Below are positions 1 to 8,451 of a DNA stretch of 64,000 nt, piece after piece. Made by a program: the position numbers and the translations under genes. Position 1 is the stretch's first letter, and every line of letters starts with the position of its first letter. Source of the stretch: CAWALV01 sp963782965 (GTDB taxonomy: Bacteria > Actinomycetota > Actinomycetes > Acidothermales > Acidothermaceae); the NCBI GenBank assembly GCA_963782965.1, contig CAWALV010000006.1:496001-560000 (forward strand), in the 5' to 3' direction. Below the pieces are notes generated by a model, which saw only the letters and a program-made list of their open reading frames with translations, had not been told where the DNA came from and did no database searches.

Positions 1-2
1 CC

Positions 3-371
3 GTGCTCAGCGTGTCCGACGAGTGCGGTGGTATCGCCGCCGCCGACCTCGAACGCGTCTTCGACGTCGCCTACCGCGGCAGCGCGGCCCGAACCCCGGT
101 CCCGGACGGCGGCGCCGGCCTCGGTCTGGCGATCGCGCGCGGCATCGTGCAGGCGCACGGCGGTCGGATCGGGGTGGAGAACGTGGGTCCGGGCTGCCGG
201 TTCACCGTGCTGCTGCCGCTCACGGCCCGGCCGCTCACGGGGCGGTCGCTCGCCGACGACCCGCCTGCCGGCCAGGCGGGTGCCGGCGAGGCGCCCGCTG
301 GCGAGTCGGCCGCCCGCACGCTGGCCCGCGAGGCCACCTCGGCCGTGCGGCACGCCGAGCCGGGGCTCTGA
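3..371 (+). CDS. Sensor histidine kinase, C-terminal part (5' end outside window)
   Basis: The reading frame is open from the window edge, so only the last 122 or so residues are present. They show the end of a HATPase_c domain: a G1-type motif (SDECGGI), the ERVF segment, the G2 lid motif GAGLGLAIARGIVQAHGG and the closing strand GCRFTVLLPL. A polar tail rich in Ala and Gly, about 45 residues long, follows the domain. The family autophosphorylates a histidine using ATP and passes the phosphate to a response regulator, which must lie upstream of the window. The protein is not related to the downstream LOG genes by any visible coupling; 139 bases without a convincing gene separate them. The kinase call is secure, the specific signal unknown. 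Confidence 0.9.
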   Translation: MLSVSDECGGIAAADLERVFDVAYRGSAARTPVPDGGAGLGLAIARGIVQAHGGRIGVENVGPGCRFTVLLPLTARPLTGRSLADDPPAGQAGAGEAPAGESAARTLAREATSAVRHAEPGL

Positions 372-510
372 GCAGGGCGGTCGCTTCGCCAGCTAGCCTG
401 TGCGGTCATGAGCGTCTGCGCCGTCGCACGCCCGTCGTGCGGCCAACCATGGGCCGCGCGATGACGCGAGCCCGCAGGCAGCAAAGCCCGGGGCAAGGCG
501 TGAGGCGGCC

Positions 511-1296
511 ATGAGCGACGCCGATGCGCCGCGTCAGCACCCCGACATCCCACCCGCCGAGAAGCGGCGGGGTCCGGTCATCCTTCGGCGCGGTCAGGTC
601 CAGGCGACGACCACCGACCAGCGGCTGCTCGACAGCCGCGGGCCGTCCGACTGGGTACACGCCGACCCCTGGCGGGTGTTACGGATCACGTCGGAGTTCG
701 TCGAAGGCTTCGGCCTGCTCGCCGAACTCGGCGCCGCCGTCTCGGTTTTCGGTTCGGCGCGCACGCCCGCCGACCATCCCGATTACGCGCTCGCCGAGAA
801 GCTGGGCGGCGAACTCGCGCGGGCCGGATACGCGGTGATCACCGGCGGCGGGCCGGGGATCATGGAAGCGACGAACAAGGGCGCCAGCGAGGCCGGTGGT
901 GTTTCCGTCGGTCTGGGCATCGAGTTGCCGTTCGAGCAGAAAATGAACGACTGGGTCGACATCGGCCTCCAGTTCCGCTACTTCTTCGCTCGCAAGACGA
1001 TGTTCGTGAAGTACGCCCAGGCGTTCGTGGTGTTTCCCGGCGGCTTCGGCACGCTCGACGAGCTGTTCGAATCACTCACCCTGGTGCAGACGCGCAAGGT
1101 CACATCGTTCCCGGTCATCTTGTATCGCCGTGAGTATTGGGCGGGTTTGCTCGACTGGGTGCGGGAGAACCTCGTAAGCGAGGGCATGGTTTCTCCCGAC
1201 GACCTCGACCTCATGCACATCACCGATGACGTCGATGAAATCGTCGAGTTGATCGAGCAAGCCGAGGCGAGCCGCTACGGCACTGCCGCCGAATAG
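511..1296 (+). CDS. LOG family protein (TIGR00730 type)
   Basis: A 261-residue Rossmann-fold protein of the LOG/lysine decarboxylase-like family. Visible motifs are GGGPGIMEATNKGA (nucleotide loop) near residues 113-126 and PGGFGTLDELFE near residues 175-186, the phosphoribohydrolase signature. Family members cleave cytokinin-type nucleoside monophosphates (N6-modified AMP) to the free base plus ribose 5-phosphate, or bind nucleotides without a known substrate. ATG at 511 follows a GAGGCGG ribosome site. About 60 N-terminal residues precede the fold and include a run of Arg and Pro. It is followed 39 bases later by a second, shorter LOG gene on the same strand; the pair resembles the gene upstream of folP2 in mycobacteria. 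Confidence 0.9.
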   Translation: MSDADAPRQHPDIPPAEKRRGPVILRRGQVQATTTDQRLLDSRGPSDWVHADPWRVLRITSEFVEGFGLLAELGAAVSVFGSARTPADHPDYALAEKLGGELARAGYAVITGGGPGIMEATNKGASEAGGVSVGLGIELPFEQKMNDWVDIGLQFRYFFARKTMFVKYAQAFVVFPGGFGTLDELFESLTLVQTRKVTSFPVILYRREYWAGLLDWVRENLVSEGMVSPDDLDLMHITDDVDEIVELIEQAEASRYGTAAE

Positions 1297-1335
1297 GGCT
1301 CGCGCGGACCTTCTTCGCGGCCGATCGGAGCAGGC

Positions 1336-1923
1336 GTGGCCACTATCTGCGTGTATTGCGCGTCGAGTGAACGCATCGACCCGCGGTTTGTGGCGCTGGC
1401 GCGCGAGGTGGGCACCGAACTCGGCCGACGCGGCCACACCCTCGTCTCGGGCGGGGGCGGCGTCTCATGCATGGGGGAGGTGGCGCGCGCTGCTCGCGCT
1501 GCCGGTGCCCGCACGATCGGGGTCATCCCGCGCGCGCTCGTCGACCTCGAGTTGGCCGACACGGACGCCGACGAACTTGTCGTGACCCGAGATATGCGCG
1601 AACGGAAAGGCGAGATGGAGCAGCGTTCCGACGCGTTCCTCGCCCTGCCCGGGGGTCTTGGCACGTTGGAGGAACTCTTCGAGATTTGGGTCTCGCGGTC
1701 ACTTGGCATGCACGACAAGCCACTCGTCGTCCTCGACCCGGACGGTGTGTTCGCGCTGATGCGGACCCAGGTCGACGAACTCGTGCGCAGGGGCTTCGTG
1801 CGCCCTGCGGTACACGACGCCATCGCCTGGACGGCGCACGTCGGTACCGCATTCGACCTGCTCGCCGCACACCCGCCCCGGCTGCTGCCCACGGCCGGCG
1901 AGGTGCTCGAGGCCGAGCCGTGA
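1336..1923 (+). CDS. LOG family protein, second copy
   Basis: A 195-residue LOG-family protein, close to the usual 180-200 residues of the phosphoribohydrolases. It has the N-terminal strand ICVYCASSE, the loop SGGGGVSCMGEVARAA and the signature PGGLGTLEELFEIW near residues 101-114. The second motif here reads GGGGVSCMG where many members have GGGxxGLMG. It probably hydrolyses N6-modified AMP or a related nucleotide in the cytoplasm. Start GTG at 1336 sits after GGAGCAGGC. It lies directly behind the longer LOG gene and the two are likely co-transcribed. It belongs to the same family but is clearly diverged, so it is not a recent tandem duplicate. Confidence 0.9.
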   Translation: MATICVYCASSERIDPRFVALAREVGTELGRRGHTLVSGGGGVSCMGEVARAARAAGARTIGVIPRALVDLELADTDADELVVTRDMRERKGEMEQRSDAFLALPGGLGTLEELFEIWVSRSLGMHDKPLVVLDPDGVFALMRTQVDELVRRGFVRPAVHDAIAWTAHVGTAFDLLAAHPPRLLPTAGEVLEAEP

Positions 1924-1943
1924 GCAGCGTCACAAGCGGTTGA

Positions 1944-2468
1944 TCACGCGGGCGCGCTGGTCCCCGGTGCTGTGGTCGCGGGCGCAGGGCTCGCCGGTGC
2001 TGGGCGGACGACGACGAGGCGGGCGGTCAACGCGTCGCCGGTCTTGGTGCCGATGACAACGACCTGTTCCCCGCTCACGAGGTCGGCCGAGGTCGAACTC
2101 GGCTGCGCGGCGCGGTCCCGGATCTTGGTGTCAGGGCCGATCGCCCACGTCTCGGTCGTGCCGCTTGCGTCGGTGACCGTGAACTCGCCGGTGCCGGCCG
2201 TTTCGACGGTCCCGCGCTGGAAGTCGACGGTCTGCATGCCCTGCTTCGTGTTCACCACGACTTCGCCGTGGACGGCGTGGGTCGCGAGCTGACGGGCGAG
2301 GTGCCGGTGGCCGGCCACGCCGGCCGCGGCGCCGCCGGCAGTGGGTCCGCCGGTCCCGGCGGCGTGGGTGCCGGTTGCGGCCGACGCGACGCCGGTCAGC
2401 ACTCCTGCGCCGGCCAGGCCGGCCGCCGTCAAGGCCAAAACCTTGGTGCGGGTACGCATGCGGTTCAT
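1944..2468 (-). CDS. Secreted protein of unknown function
   Basis: A 174-residue protein with a clear Sec signal: MNRMRTRTK, a hydrophobic Ala/Leu/Gly stretch to residue 27 and a probable cut after AGVLTGVASA. The mature part starts with a Gly/Ala/Thr-rich segment and then a beta-rich core of about 80 residues (VHGEVVVNTKQGMQTVDFQ and onwards) that looks like the small beta-barrel domains of the DUF5666 type. It ends in a Pro/Ala/Thr tail, likely a flexible wall-spanning region. ATG at 2468 follows GAGGAGTCACCG. It converges with the LOG pair and reads in the same direction as folP2, 94 bases away. Function unknown; the exported location is well supported. Confidence 0.75.
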   Translation of the reverse strand: MNRMRTRTKVLALTAAGLAGAGVLTGVASAATGTHAAGTGGPTAGGAAAGVAGHRHLARQLATHAVHGEVVVNTKQGMQTVDFQRGTVETAGTGEFTVTDASGTTETWAIGPDTKIRDRAAQPSSTSADLVSGEQVVVIGTKTGDALTARLVVVRPAPASPAPATTAPGTSAPA

Positions 2469-2561
2469 CGGTGACTCCTCGGATATGTGGTGTGGTCTGC
2501 CAGCTCCGAGAATCCGGCCGCTACGTATCGAGATCGTGGGGGCAATGTTCGGGGCAGGTAA

Positions 2562-3425
2562 TCAGTAGAGGGCCCGCTTCGACACCGCGGGCTGTCGCCA
2601 GCCACGGATCGCGGCGATCATGTCGAGGACCTGGCGGGTCTCGCGGACCTGATGGGCGCGGAAGACGCGCGCGCCCTGCCAGGCTGCGACCGCGGTCGCA
2701 GCGAGCGTGCCGACCAGCCGGTCTCCGGTGGGCAGATCGAGCGTCTCGCCGACGAACTTCTTGTTCGACACCGCGACGAGCACGGGCCAGCCGGTCGCCA
2801 CCAGCTCATCGAGGCGCCGGCTCACCTCGAGCGAGTGGCGGGTGTTCTTCCCGAAGTCGTGCGCGGGATCGATCAGCACGCCATCTGGTCGGACGCCGAG
2901 CGCGACCGCCCGCCGCGCAAGCTCGGTGACCGTTCGCAGCACGTCGTCCACCACATCGCGGTAGTGGGCCCGGTGCGGATCGGTGCGCGGCGGCAGGCCG
3001 CCGGTGTGCGAGCACACCAGACCGAGGCCGGTGCGCGCGGCGACGGCCGCGAGGCCGGGGTCAAACCCGCCCCACGCGTCGTTGAGCAGGTCGGCTCCGG
3101 CCTGCGCCACCGCCTCGCCCACCGCGGCCCGCCAGGTGTCGACGCTGATGACCAGGTGCGGGTGCCGTGACCGGATGGCCGCGACGAGCCCCGCCACCCG
3201 GTCGATCTCCTCCGCCTCGCTCACGTCGGGACCAGGCCCGGCCCGCACACCGCCGATGTCGACGATGTCGGCGCCGTCTTCGACCGCGCGGTCGACGGCG
3301 GCAAGGGCGGCATCCGCGGCGAAGGTGGCGCCCTGGTCGAAGAACGAATCGGGAGTGCGGTTCACGATGGCCATGACCGCGAGGTCGTGTTCGGCGAATT
3401 CTCGCCCGCCCAGTCGCAGCTGCAC
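2562..3425 (-). CDS. folP2: Dihydropteroate synthase-like protein, FolP2 type
   Basis: A 287-residue TIM-barrel protein of the dihydropteroate synthase family. The first conserved loop reads MAIVNRTPDSFFDQGATFA and the second DIVDIGGVRAGPGPDV. Both match the FolP2 subgroup rather than canonical FolP1 (NVTPDSFSDGG, GGESTRPGA). Later motifs are SVDTWRA, LLNDAWGG, LIDPAHDFGK and VAVSNKKFVGE. FolP1 joins p-aminobenzoate to the pterin pyrophosphate in folate synthesis; mycobacterial FolP2 is reported not to replace it, so activity here is uncertain. The start is set at GTG 3425, five bases after GGGAGG; the frame stays open further upstream but that part has no family similarity. The neighbours match the mycobacterial folP2-tag region, without gpgS between. 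Confidence 0.9.
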   Translation of the reverse strand: MQLRLGGREFAEHDLAVMAIVNRTPDSFFDQGATFAADAALAAVDRAVEDGADIVDIGGVRAGPGPDVSEAEEIDRVAGLVAAIRSRHPHLVISVDTWRAAVGEAVAQAGADLLNDAWGGFDPGLAAVAARTGLGLVCSHTGGLPPRTDPHRAHYRDVVDDVLRTVTELARRAVALGVRPDGVLIDPAHDFGKNTRHSLEVSRRLDELVATGWPVLVAVSNKKFVGETLDLPTGDRLVGTLAATAVAAWQGARVFRAHQVRETRQVLDMIAAIRGWRQPAVSKRALY

Positions 3426-3515
3426 GGCGCCTCCCTGCAGGTCGTTCGTCTCGTCAGCGCGCGTCGTCCCGGCCACCCGTCGGCGCGAGCGCCGTCGGCA
3501 TGGCACGATCGGAGG

Positions 3516-3965
3516 GTGCTCGTCCTGGAGATTGTCCTCGCCGTCGCCGTCGTCTTCGTCGTCGGCGCTGTCGCCGCCGGCTACGGCGGGTCGATGACCA
3601 CGTTCCAGCCCGACTGGCCAGGTCGCGGGCTTCCCGAAGGTCGCACCCTGCGCAGCGATGACGTCACCGCGGTCGGGTTCTCGGTGGCGTTTCGGGGCTA
3701 CCGCATGAGCGAGGTCGACGACACGCTCGACCGGTTGGCGTGGGAGATCGCAACCCGCGACCTGCGCATCCTCGAACTGACGGGCCAGCCGTACGAGGCG
3801 CCACCGCGCCCCCTTCCGGCGCTCCCCGAGAGCGTCGCCGACACCGAAGCGGCAACGCCGCAGGCCGAACCCGAGCCGGGCGTCGACCCGGCAGCCGAGC
3901 CGCCGGCCCGCGATGCCGTCATCAGCGAGGCGGCCGCGCACGACCCAGCCTCGACCGAGCAGTAG
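3516..3965 (+). CDS. Membrane-anchored DivIVA-domain protein
   Basis: A 149-residue protein with one N-terminal membrane helix (LVLEIVLAVAVVFVVGAVAAGY) and then a short DivIVA-like segment: RTLRSDDVTAVGFSVAFRGY followed by RMSEVDDTLDRLAWEI, the FxxxxRGYRxxEVDxxLD pattern of this small actinobacterial group. The last 60 residues are Pro/Glu/Ala-rich and probably disordered. It corresponds by position to Rv1209. The GTG at 3516 is preferred because it keeps the membrane helix, although GGAGG directly abuts it; an ATG at 3592 would drop the helix. It reads away from folP2 and its stop is six bases from the next gene, so it probably heads a three-gene operon with the SRPBCC protein and tag. Confidence 0.8.
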   Translation: MLVLEIVLAVAVVFVVGAVAAGYGGSMTTFQPDWPGRGLPEGRTLRSDDVTAVGFSVAFRGYRMSEVDDTLDRLAWEIATRDLRILELTGQPYEAPPRPLPALPESVADTEAATPQAEPEPGVDPAAEPPARDAVISEAAAHDPASTEQ

Positions 3966-3971
3966 GCCGTC

Positions 3972-4427
3972 GTGGCCGAGCTGGTGGTCTCGTTGGTGGT
4001 CCGAGCTCCGCAGGAGCGCGTGTGGCAGCACCTCGTCGATTGGCCGACTCACGGATCCTGGATGTTGTTGACGCATGTCGTGTCGCTGTCGCCGGACGAC
4101 GAGCCGGCCGGTCCAGGCGCCCGTATCGAGGGCGTCACCGGGGTCGGCCCGTTGGCGATGCGTGACCCCATGACGGTCACCCAGTGGCAACCACCACCGG
4201 CCCAGCCGGCGCGCTGCGCGGTCGCGCACACCGGTCCGGTCGTGCGTGGCGCCGGCGCATTCGAGGTCGAGACGTGCGAGGGCGGTTCACGGATCACCTG
4301 GTCGGAATGGGTCACCCTGCCGCTCGGACTCCTCGGTGAGATCGGGTGGCTCGCCGTCCGACCCGTCGTCCGCCTGGGCCTGCTCGTCTCGCTTCGGCGG
4401 CTCGCCAGGCTGGTCGAAGCTGGGTGA
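3972..4427 (+). CDS. SRPBCC (START-like) family protein
   Basis: A 151-residue protein with the SRPBCC pattern: strand AELVVSLVVRAPQERVWQHLVDW, a helix and strand, and a C-terminal stretch EGGSRITWSEWVTLPLGLLGEIGW followed by a long final helix. This helix-grip fold encloses a hydrophobic ligand in polyketide cyclases, toxins such as RatA and many uncharacterised proteins. No catalytic motif stands out. GTG at 3972 follows the previous stop by six bases, and its own stop overlaps the GTG of tag by four bases, so translation of the two is probably coupled. Role unknown. Confidence 0.8.
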   Translation: MAELVVSLVVRAPQERVWQHLVDWPTHGSWMLLTHVVSLSPDDEPAGPGARIEGVTGVGPLAMRDPMTVTQWQPPPAQPARCAVAHTGPVVRGAGAFEVETCEGGSRITWSEWVTLPLGLLGEIGWLAVRPVVRLGLLVSLRRLARLVEAG

Positions 4428-5026
4428 GCGTCCCCGGGGAGCCGGTTGCCGGCCCGGACGGTAAGCGGCGCTGTGGTTGGGCCTACGCGCCCGGCTATCC
4501 CGAGTACCTGGCCTATCACGACGAGGAGTGGGGTCGCGCCGTGCGCGGCGACGACGCGGTGTTCGAACGACTCGTTCTGGAGGGCTTCCAGTCCGGCCTG
4601 TCGTGGATCACGATCCTGCGCAAACGCGAAGCCTTCCGGGCCGCCTTCGCCGACTTCTCGATCGCGGCAGTTGCCGAGTACGGCCCGGCGGACGTCGAGC
4701 GGTTGCTGGCCGACGCAGGCATCGTGCGCAATCGGGCCAAGATCGAGGCCACCATCGCCAACGCACGCGCGGCAGCGGCGCTGCCGGAAGGCTTGTCCGC
4801 TCTGGTGTGGTCGTTCGCACCCAGCGGGCCGGGCCGCCGGCGTGCAGCCCCACGGACACTCGCCGACGTACCGGCGAGCACGCCGGAATCGGTCGCGATG
4901 GCCAAGGCGATGAAGCAGCGCGGCTTTCGGTTCATCGGGCCGACCACCGCCTACGCCCACATGCAGGCCACCGGCATGGTCAACGATCACCTGCAGGGCT
5001 GCGTGGCGCGCCGACACTGCCCGTGA
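4424..5026 (+). CDS. tag: DNA-3-methyladenine glycosylase I
   Basis: A 200-residue base-excision repair enzyme that removes 3-methyladenine from alkylated DNA. Recognisable features are KRRCGWAYAPGYPEYLAYHDEEWG near the N terminus (zinc-binding Cys and His plus the invariant YHDEEWG), FERLVLEGFQSGLSWITIL (the helix with the catalytic-pocket Glu and Trp), and the C-terminal MVNDHLQGCVARRHCP, which supplies the last zinc ligands. Length matches the family (about 190-200). Start GTG 4424 overlaps the stop of the SRPBCC gene as GTGA; a longer form from 4346 would only add Arg/Pro-rich sequence. The gene occupies the same relative place as tagA behind folP2 in mycobacteria. Confidence 0.95.
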   Translation: MSVPGEPVAGPDGKRRCGWAYAPGYPEYLAYHDEEWGRAVRGDDAVFERLVLEGFQSGLSWITILRKREAFRAAFADFSIAAVAEYGPADVERLLADAGIVRNRAKIEATIANARAAAALPEGLSALVWSFAPSGPGRRRAAPRTLADVPASTPESVAMAKAMKQRGFRFIGPTTAYAHMQATGMVNDHLQGCVARRHCP

Positions 5027-5059
5027 CACCAAGGCCGCCTGGCGTCCGGAGCACCGGGT

Positions 5060-5863
5060 TCAGCGTCCGGAGAACCGTGGTGAGCGCTTCTCCAGGAACG
5101 CCTGCACGGCATCGGCGTGGTCGCGCGTTACGCCGGCGACGGTCTGCATCGCCGCCTCCACGTCCAGCGAATCCGCGAGCCCGTGTGCGGCCGAGTAGGC
5201 GAGGGCCTGCTTGATCGCTCCGTAAGCGATCGTCGGGCCGGCCGACAACTGCCTGGCGAGGGCATCCGCGCGGTCGGCGAGGTCGGCGGCGGGGACGACT
5301 TCGGCCACCAGGCCCAACTCGAGGGCTTCGGCGGCATGGATGGGCCGGGGCACCAGCGCCAACTCGAGCGCCTTGCCGTAGCCGACCAGCCGCGGCAGGG
5401 TCCACGACAGCCCGGAATCGAGGGACAGGCCAACCCCGGGAAACGCGACGTGCAGCACCGCGGTGTCGGCGATCAGCCGCAGGTCGCATGCCAGCGCGAT
5501 CGACAACCCGGCGCCCGCCGCCGTCCCGTTGATCGCCGCGATCACCGGTTTGGCCATCGTCGCCAGCGCCTGCACGGTCGGGTTGTAGTGCTCGCGCAGG
5601 GTCTCCCACGAGCCGGTGGCGTCGCTTGCCAGCGCCGCAGCGTGTTCGCGCAGGTCCTGGCCCACACAGAAGGCGGCAGAACCGCCCGTGAGGACGACGG
5701 CGCGCACGTCCGGGTCGTCGGCCAGGTGGCGGGCACTGTCACGCAGCGTCGCCTTCGTCGCGGCGTCCAGCGCGCCCTTGCCGTTCGCGCCGTCGAGCCG
5801 CACCGTCGCGACTCCGTCGGAGCGGTCGATCCGAACCCCGACGCTCAACGCTTCACCGTCCAT
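5060..5863 (-). CDS. Enoyl-CoA hydratase/isomerase family protein
   Basis: A 267-residue crotonase-fold protein. Motifs: GGSAAFCVGQDLRE (first oxyanion-hole loop), AAINGTAAGAGLSIALACDLRL (second oxyanion loop), FPGVGLSLDSGLSWTLPRLVG, and the C-terminal helix ending KRSPRFSGR. The second catalytic position holds Asp in SLDSGLSWTLP, where classical hydratases have Glu, so it may be a 1,2-epoxyphenylacetyl-CoA isomerase (PaaG-like) or another crotonase rather than a simple hydratase. The ATG at 5863 gives normal length; upstream extension lacks similarity. It converges on tag and is divergent from the DUF3117 gene. Acts in fatty or aromatic acid oxidation; the substrate cannot be read from sequence. 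Confidence 0.88.
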   Translation of the reverse strand: MDGEALSVGVRIDRSDGVATVRLDGANGKGALDAATKATLRDSARHLADDPDVRAVVLTGGSAAFCVGQDLREHAAALASDATGSWETLREHYNPTVQALATMAKPVIAAINGTAAGAGLSIALACDLRLIADTAVLHVAFPGVGLSLDSGLSWTLPRLVGYGKALELALVPRPIHAAEALELGLVAEVVPAADLADRADALARQLSAGPTIAYGAIKQALAYSAAHGLADSLDVEAAMQTVAGVTRDHADAVQAFLEKRSPRFSGR

Positions 5864-5958
5864 TGCCACCCATGCCGCACCCTCGGTTTCCGTTCGGCAG
5901 CCACTACCCGCGATAATCATGCAAACAAGTGCGGGGCGGAACTGGAAGGGGAGCACGC

Positions 5959-6126
5959 ATGGCGGCCATGAAGCCGCGGACGGGCGACGGTCCGCTCGAA
6001 GTCACCAAGGAGGGGCGCGGCATCGTGATGCGGGTGCCTCTCGAGGGAGGTGGCCGGCTCGTTGTCGAGCTGTCCGCTGACGAAGCGAGCGCCCTCGGTG
6101 AGGCGCTGAAGAACGTCGTCAGCTGA
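5959..6126 (+). CDS. DUF3117 family small protein
   Basis: A 55-residue protein matching the actinobacterial DUF3117 family (Rv1211 by position). The core is MAAMKPRTGDGPLEVTKEGR, then IVMRVPLEGGGRLVVELSADEA and a final helix EALKNVV. Start ATG 5959 follows GAAGGGGAGC at ideal spacing. The function of the family is unknown, but it is nearly invariant in actinobacteria. It lies divergent from the enoyl-CoA hydratase and eight bases ahead of pepA, so the two may be co-transcribed. Confidence 0.93.
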   Translation: MAAMKPRTGDGPLEVTKEGRGIVMRVPLEGGGRLVVELSADEASALGEALKNVVS

Positions 6127-6133
6127 TCGCCTA

Positions 6134-7633
6134 GTGCCCCCGATAGTCGACCTCACGGGTTCGGTGCCGCCAGACACGGCGGCACTCGTCGTCCTCGTCG
6201 CACCCGACGGCGGAGGCGGAGCGGTTCTCGACCCGGCGGGCCGGGCCGCCCTCGCGGCGTTCGGAGCCGATCCGGCGTCGCTCGAGGCGGTACTGGTTCG
6301 CGACAGCGTCAAAGGTGAGCCAGGGCAGGCGGCCACGGTGCCGGTCGGTGACCGGATGGTCGTGGCCGTCGGCGTCGGGGCCGGCAGCCCACGCGACTAC
6401 CGTCGAGCCGCGGCGGCGGCGGTTCGGCGGCTGAAGACCGTCCCCGGGGCCGCGGTGGTGATTCCACGACGGACCTCGGCCACCCGGGCGCAGGCCCTGA
6501 CCGAGGGCTTGCTGTTGGGCGGCTACTCGTTTCGGATCACGAAGCGGCCGAAGCCAGAGCCGCTCGCCGCCGTCCATCTGGTAACCGATCGTGTCGATGC
6601 GCTCTCGCCGGCCGTCGATGCAGGCGTCAGCATCGCCGCCGCGACGCGGTTCGCCCGTGATCTCGCCAGCACGCCGTCGTCGACGAAGTCGCCGGCGTGG
6701 CTTGCCCGGCAAGCGCAGGACGTGGCGAAGCGGGCCGGGCTCGAGGTGCGGATCCGAGCCGAGCGCGAGCTGCGGGCCGAGGGGTTCGGCGGCATCGTCG
6801 CCGTCGGCATGGGCTCGGCCAACCCGCCGCGACTGATCGAACTCAGCTACGCCCCGGCCGATCCAGTACCCGGGCATGTCGTCTTGATCGGCAAAGGCAT
6901 CACCTTCGACTCCGGCGGCCTGTCGCTGAAACAAAACGCGAACATGGTCGCGATGAAGACCGACATGGCCGCGGGTGGCGCCGTCGTCGCTGTGATGTCG
7001 GCGCTCGGCGAGCTCGGTGTCAGGGTGCGGGTGACCGGCCTGGTGCCTGCGGCCGAGAACATGCCCTCCGGCTCGGCCCAGCGCCCGAGCGACGTCATCG
7101 CCCACTACGGCGGCACCACGACAGAGGTGCTCAACACCGACGCCGAGGGTCGGTTGGTGCTGGCCGATGCGCTCGCCTATGCCGATGCCGAGCTCGATCC
7201 CGACGTCGTGATCGACCTCGCCACGCTGACCGGCGCGATGACCACGGCGCTCGGCCGCCGGCACGCCGGCCTCTTCTCCGCCGACGACCGGCTCGCTCGC
7301 GCGCTTCTCACCGCGGCGGCGGCCGCAGGCGAAGGCTTGTGGCGCATGCCGCTCGTCGAGGACTACCGGGTGGCCCTCGACTCCCCGGTTGCCGATCTGA
7401 CGAACGTCGCCGCGACCGGAGCGCATTTCAGCGCCGGCGCGATCATGGCAGCGTTGTTCCTCCGTGAGTTCGCCGGGCAGCGTCGCTGGGCGCACCTCGA
7501 CATCGCCGGCGCCGCGCGTGCCGACGCCGACGAGCACGAGATCGTCAAGGGGCCGACGGGCTACGGGGTCCGGTTGCTCCTGCACTGGCTGACCGCGGCC
7601 GACCCGCTGCGCGGGCTGCGCTCGGCGACCTAG
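6134..7633 (+). CDS. pepA: Leucyl aminopeptidase (peptidase M17)
   Basis: A 499-residue M17 cytosol aminopeptidase, the usual length. The N-terminal macro-like domain covers about 170 residues. The catalytic domain has GKGITFDSGGLSLKQNANM (metal-binding Asp and catalytic Lys), KTDMAAGGAVVAVM, the second set NTDAEGRLVLADALAYA, and LDIAGAARAD near the end. The enzyme removes N-terminal residues from peptides using two metal ions and is cytoplasmic and hexameric. GTG 6134 has no strong ribosome site and lies eight bases after the DUF3117 stop, which suggests translation by reinitiation. A hairpin follows 73 bases after the stop. Confidence 0.96.
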   Translation: MPPIVDLTGSVPPDTAALVVLVAPDGGGGAVLDPAGRAALAAFGADPASLEAVLVRDSVKGEPGQAATVPVGDRMVVAVGVGAGSPRDYRRAAAAAVRRLKTVPGAAVVIPRRTSATRAQALTEGLLLGGYSFRITKRPKPEPLAAVHLVTDRVDALSPAVDAGVSIAAATRFARDLASTPSSTKSPAWLARQAQDVAKRAGLEVRIRAERELRAEGFGGIVAVGMGSANPPRLIELSYAPADPVPGHVVLIGKGITFDSGGLSLKQNANMVAMKTDMAAGGAVVAVMSALGELGVRVRVTGLVPAAENMPSGSAQRPSDVIAHYGGTTTEVLNTDAEGRLVLADALAYADAELDPDVVIDLATLTGAMTTALGRRHAGLFSADDRLARALLTAAAAAGEGLWRMPLVEDYRVALDSPVADLTNVAATGAHFSAGAIMAALFLREFAGQRRWAHLDIAGAARADADEHEIVKGPTGYGVRLLLHWLTAADPLRGLRSAT

Positions 7634-7706
7634 CGCGATCCCTCATCGGCAAGGGCCAGTCGTGCGGCAGACGAGCGACAGGGGCGCTTGACACCGATGA
7701 CACCGA

Positions 7707-7749
7707 AGGTCTCCGGCTGCGGGCCTAGCCGCTCCGCAACCGGAGACCT
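7707..7749. terminator. Long hairpin between convergent pepA and STAS gene
   Basis: The arms AGGTCTCCGG (7707-7716) and CCGGAGACCT (7740-7749) are perfectly complementary. An inner stem TGCGG/CCGCA continues them after a single mismatch, giving about 15 base pairs. No T-run follows, so it would be a U-less, probably bidirectional terminator for the two convergent genes. An operator role is less likely at this place. Confidence 0.6.
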
Positions 7750-7781
7750 CCGAGGGGACAGCGCGCTGTGGTGCCGTGCCG

Positions 7782-8216
7782 TCAGGTACGCGACGGCGCC
7801 AAGCGGACCACCTGCGGGATCCTGCGCCGCCCACTACCAGCTGCCGGGATGCGGGTCGGCCACGGCTGCACGCCGTCCAAGCTGTCGGGGTCGTAGCGGA
7901 AGGCACGCAACAGGCCGCTGGCGGCCAGCGCCGAGACGACGCCACGTGTCGGCTCGCGCAGCAGCATCTCCCTGCCCTGTTCGCGGCACCGGTTCGATGC
8001 CCACAGCAGCACTGCGAGACAGGTCGAGTCGATGAACGGCACGCCGGCGAGGTCGACGACGACCCGCGGCTCGGGCCCGTCGCCGAGGGCGCCGAAAGCC
8101 TCCCGCAGCCGCCGGGCGTTGGCGATGTCCAGCTCGCCCCACAAGGCGACGATCACGCGGTCCCCATCGCGCTCCAGGTCAAAGCGAAACACTTCTCGAC
8201 CACCGGGCTGGTACAT
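7782..8216 (-). CDS. STAS-domain protein (anti-sigma factor antagonist type)
   Basis: A 144-residue protein. Residues 10-105 are a STAS domain: VIVALWGELDIANARRLREA, then PRVVVDLAGVPFIDSTCLAVLLWA. The Ser-Thr after FID is where SpoIIAA/RsbV-type antagonists are phosphorylated. Such proteins bind an anti-sigma kinase and so free a sigma factor. The final 30 residues are basic and Arg/Pro-rich. ATG 8216 follows AGGAAGGGACG. No partner kinase gene is adjacent. It is divergent from the response regulator at 8452, with 235 bases between them that hold both promoters. Confidence 0.9.
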   Translation of the reverse strand: MYQPGGREVFRFDLERDGDRVIVALWGELDIANARRLREAFGALGDGPEPRVVVDLAGVPFIDSTCLAVLLWASNRCREQGREMLLREPTRGVVSALAASGLLRAFRYDPDSLDGVQPWPTRIPAAGSGRRRIPQVVRLAPSRT

Positions 8217-8451
8217 CGGACGTCCCTTCCTCTTGGCCGGCTCGCGCCACGCCGCGGGCGAGCCGGGCAGCGGTGGAGTCGACGTACAAGAGGAGCTTGG
8301 TGGGCGAAGATGTGGAGCGGCTGTCGAATGGTTTGCGGTTTCGTGACAAACCCAGCGCAATGGTTGCGCATTGCGACGCGCGGCCCGGCGGGCAGCGGGC
8401 CAATGGCATAGTGAGCGTGGCATCCGGTGGGACTGGCGGGCGAGGAGTCTG

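Noticed and set aside
71..553. Minus-strand open frame opposite the kinase end and LOG gene
   Set aside because: Arg/Pro/Ala-rich shadow of the coding strand with no family pattern.
3426..4229. N-terminal extension of folP2
   Set aside because: Open by base composition only; the ribosome site and family start support GTG 3425, and plus-strand genes occupy the region.
6131..7585. Long minus-strand open frame opposite pepA
   Set aside because: Antisense of a certain aminopeptidase; no family pattern.
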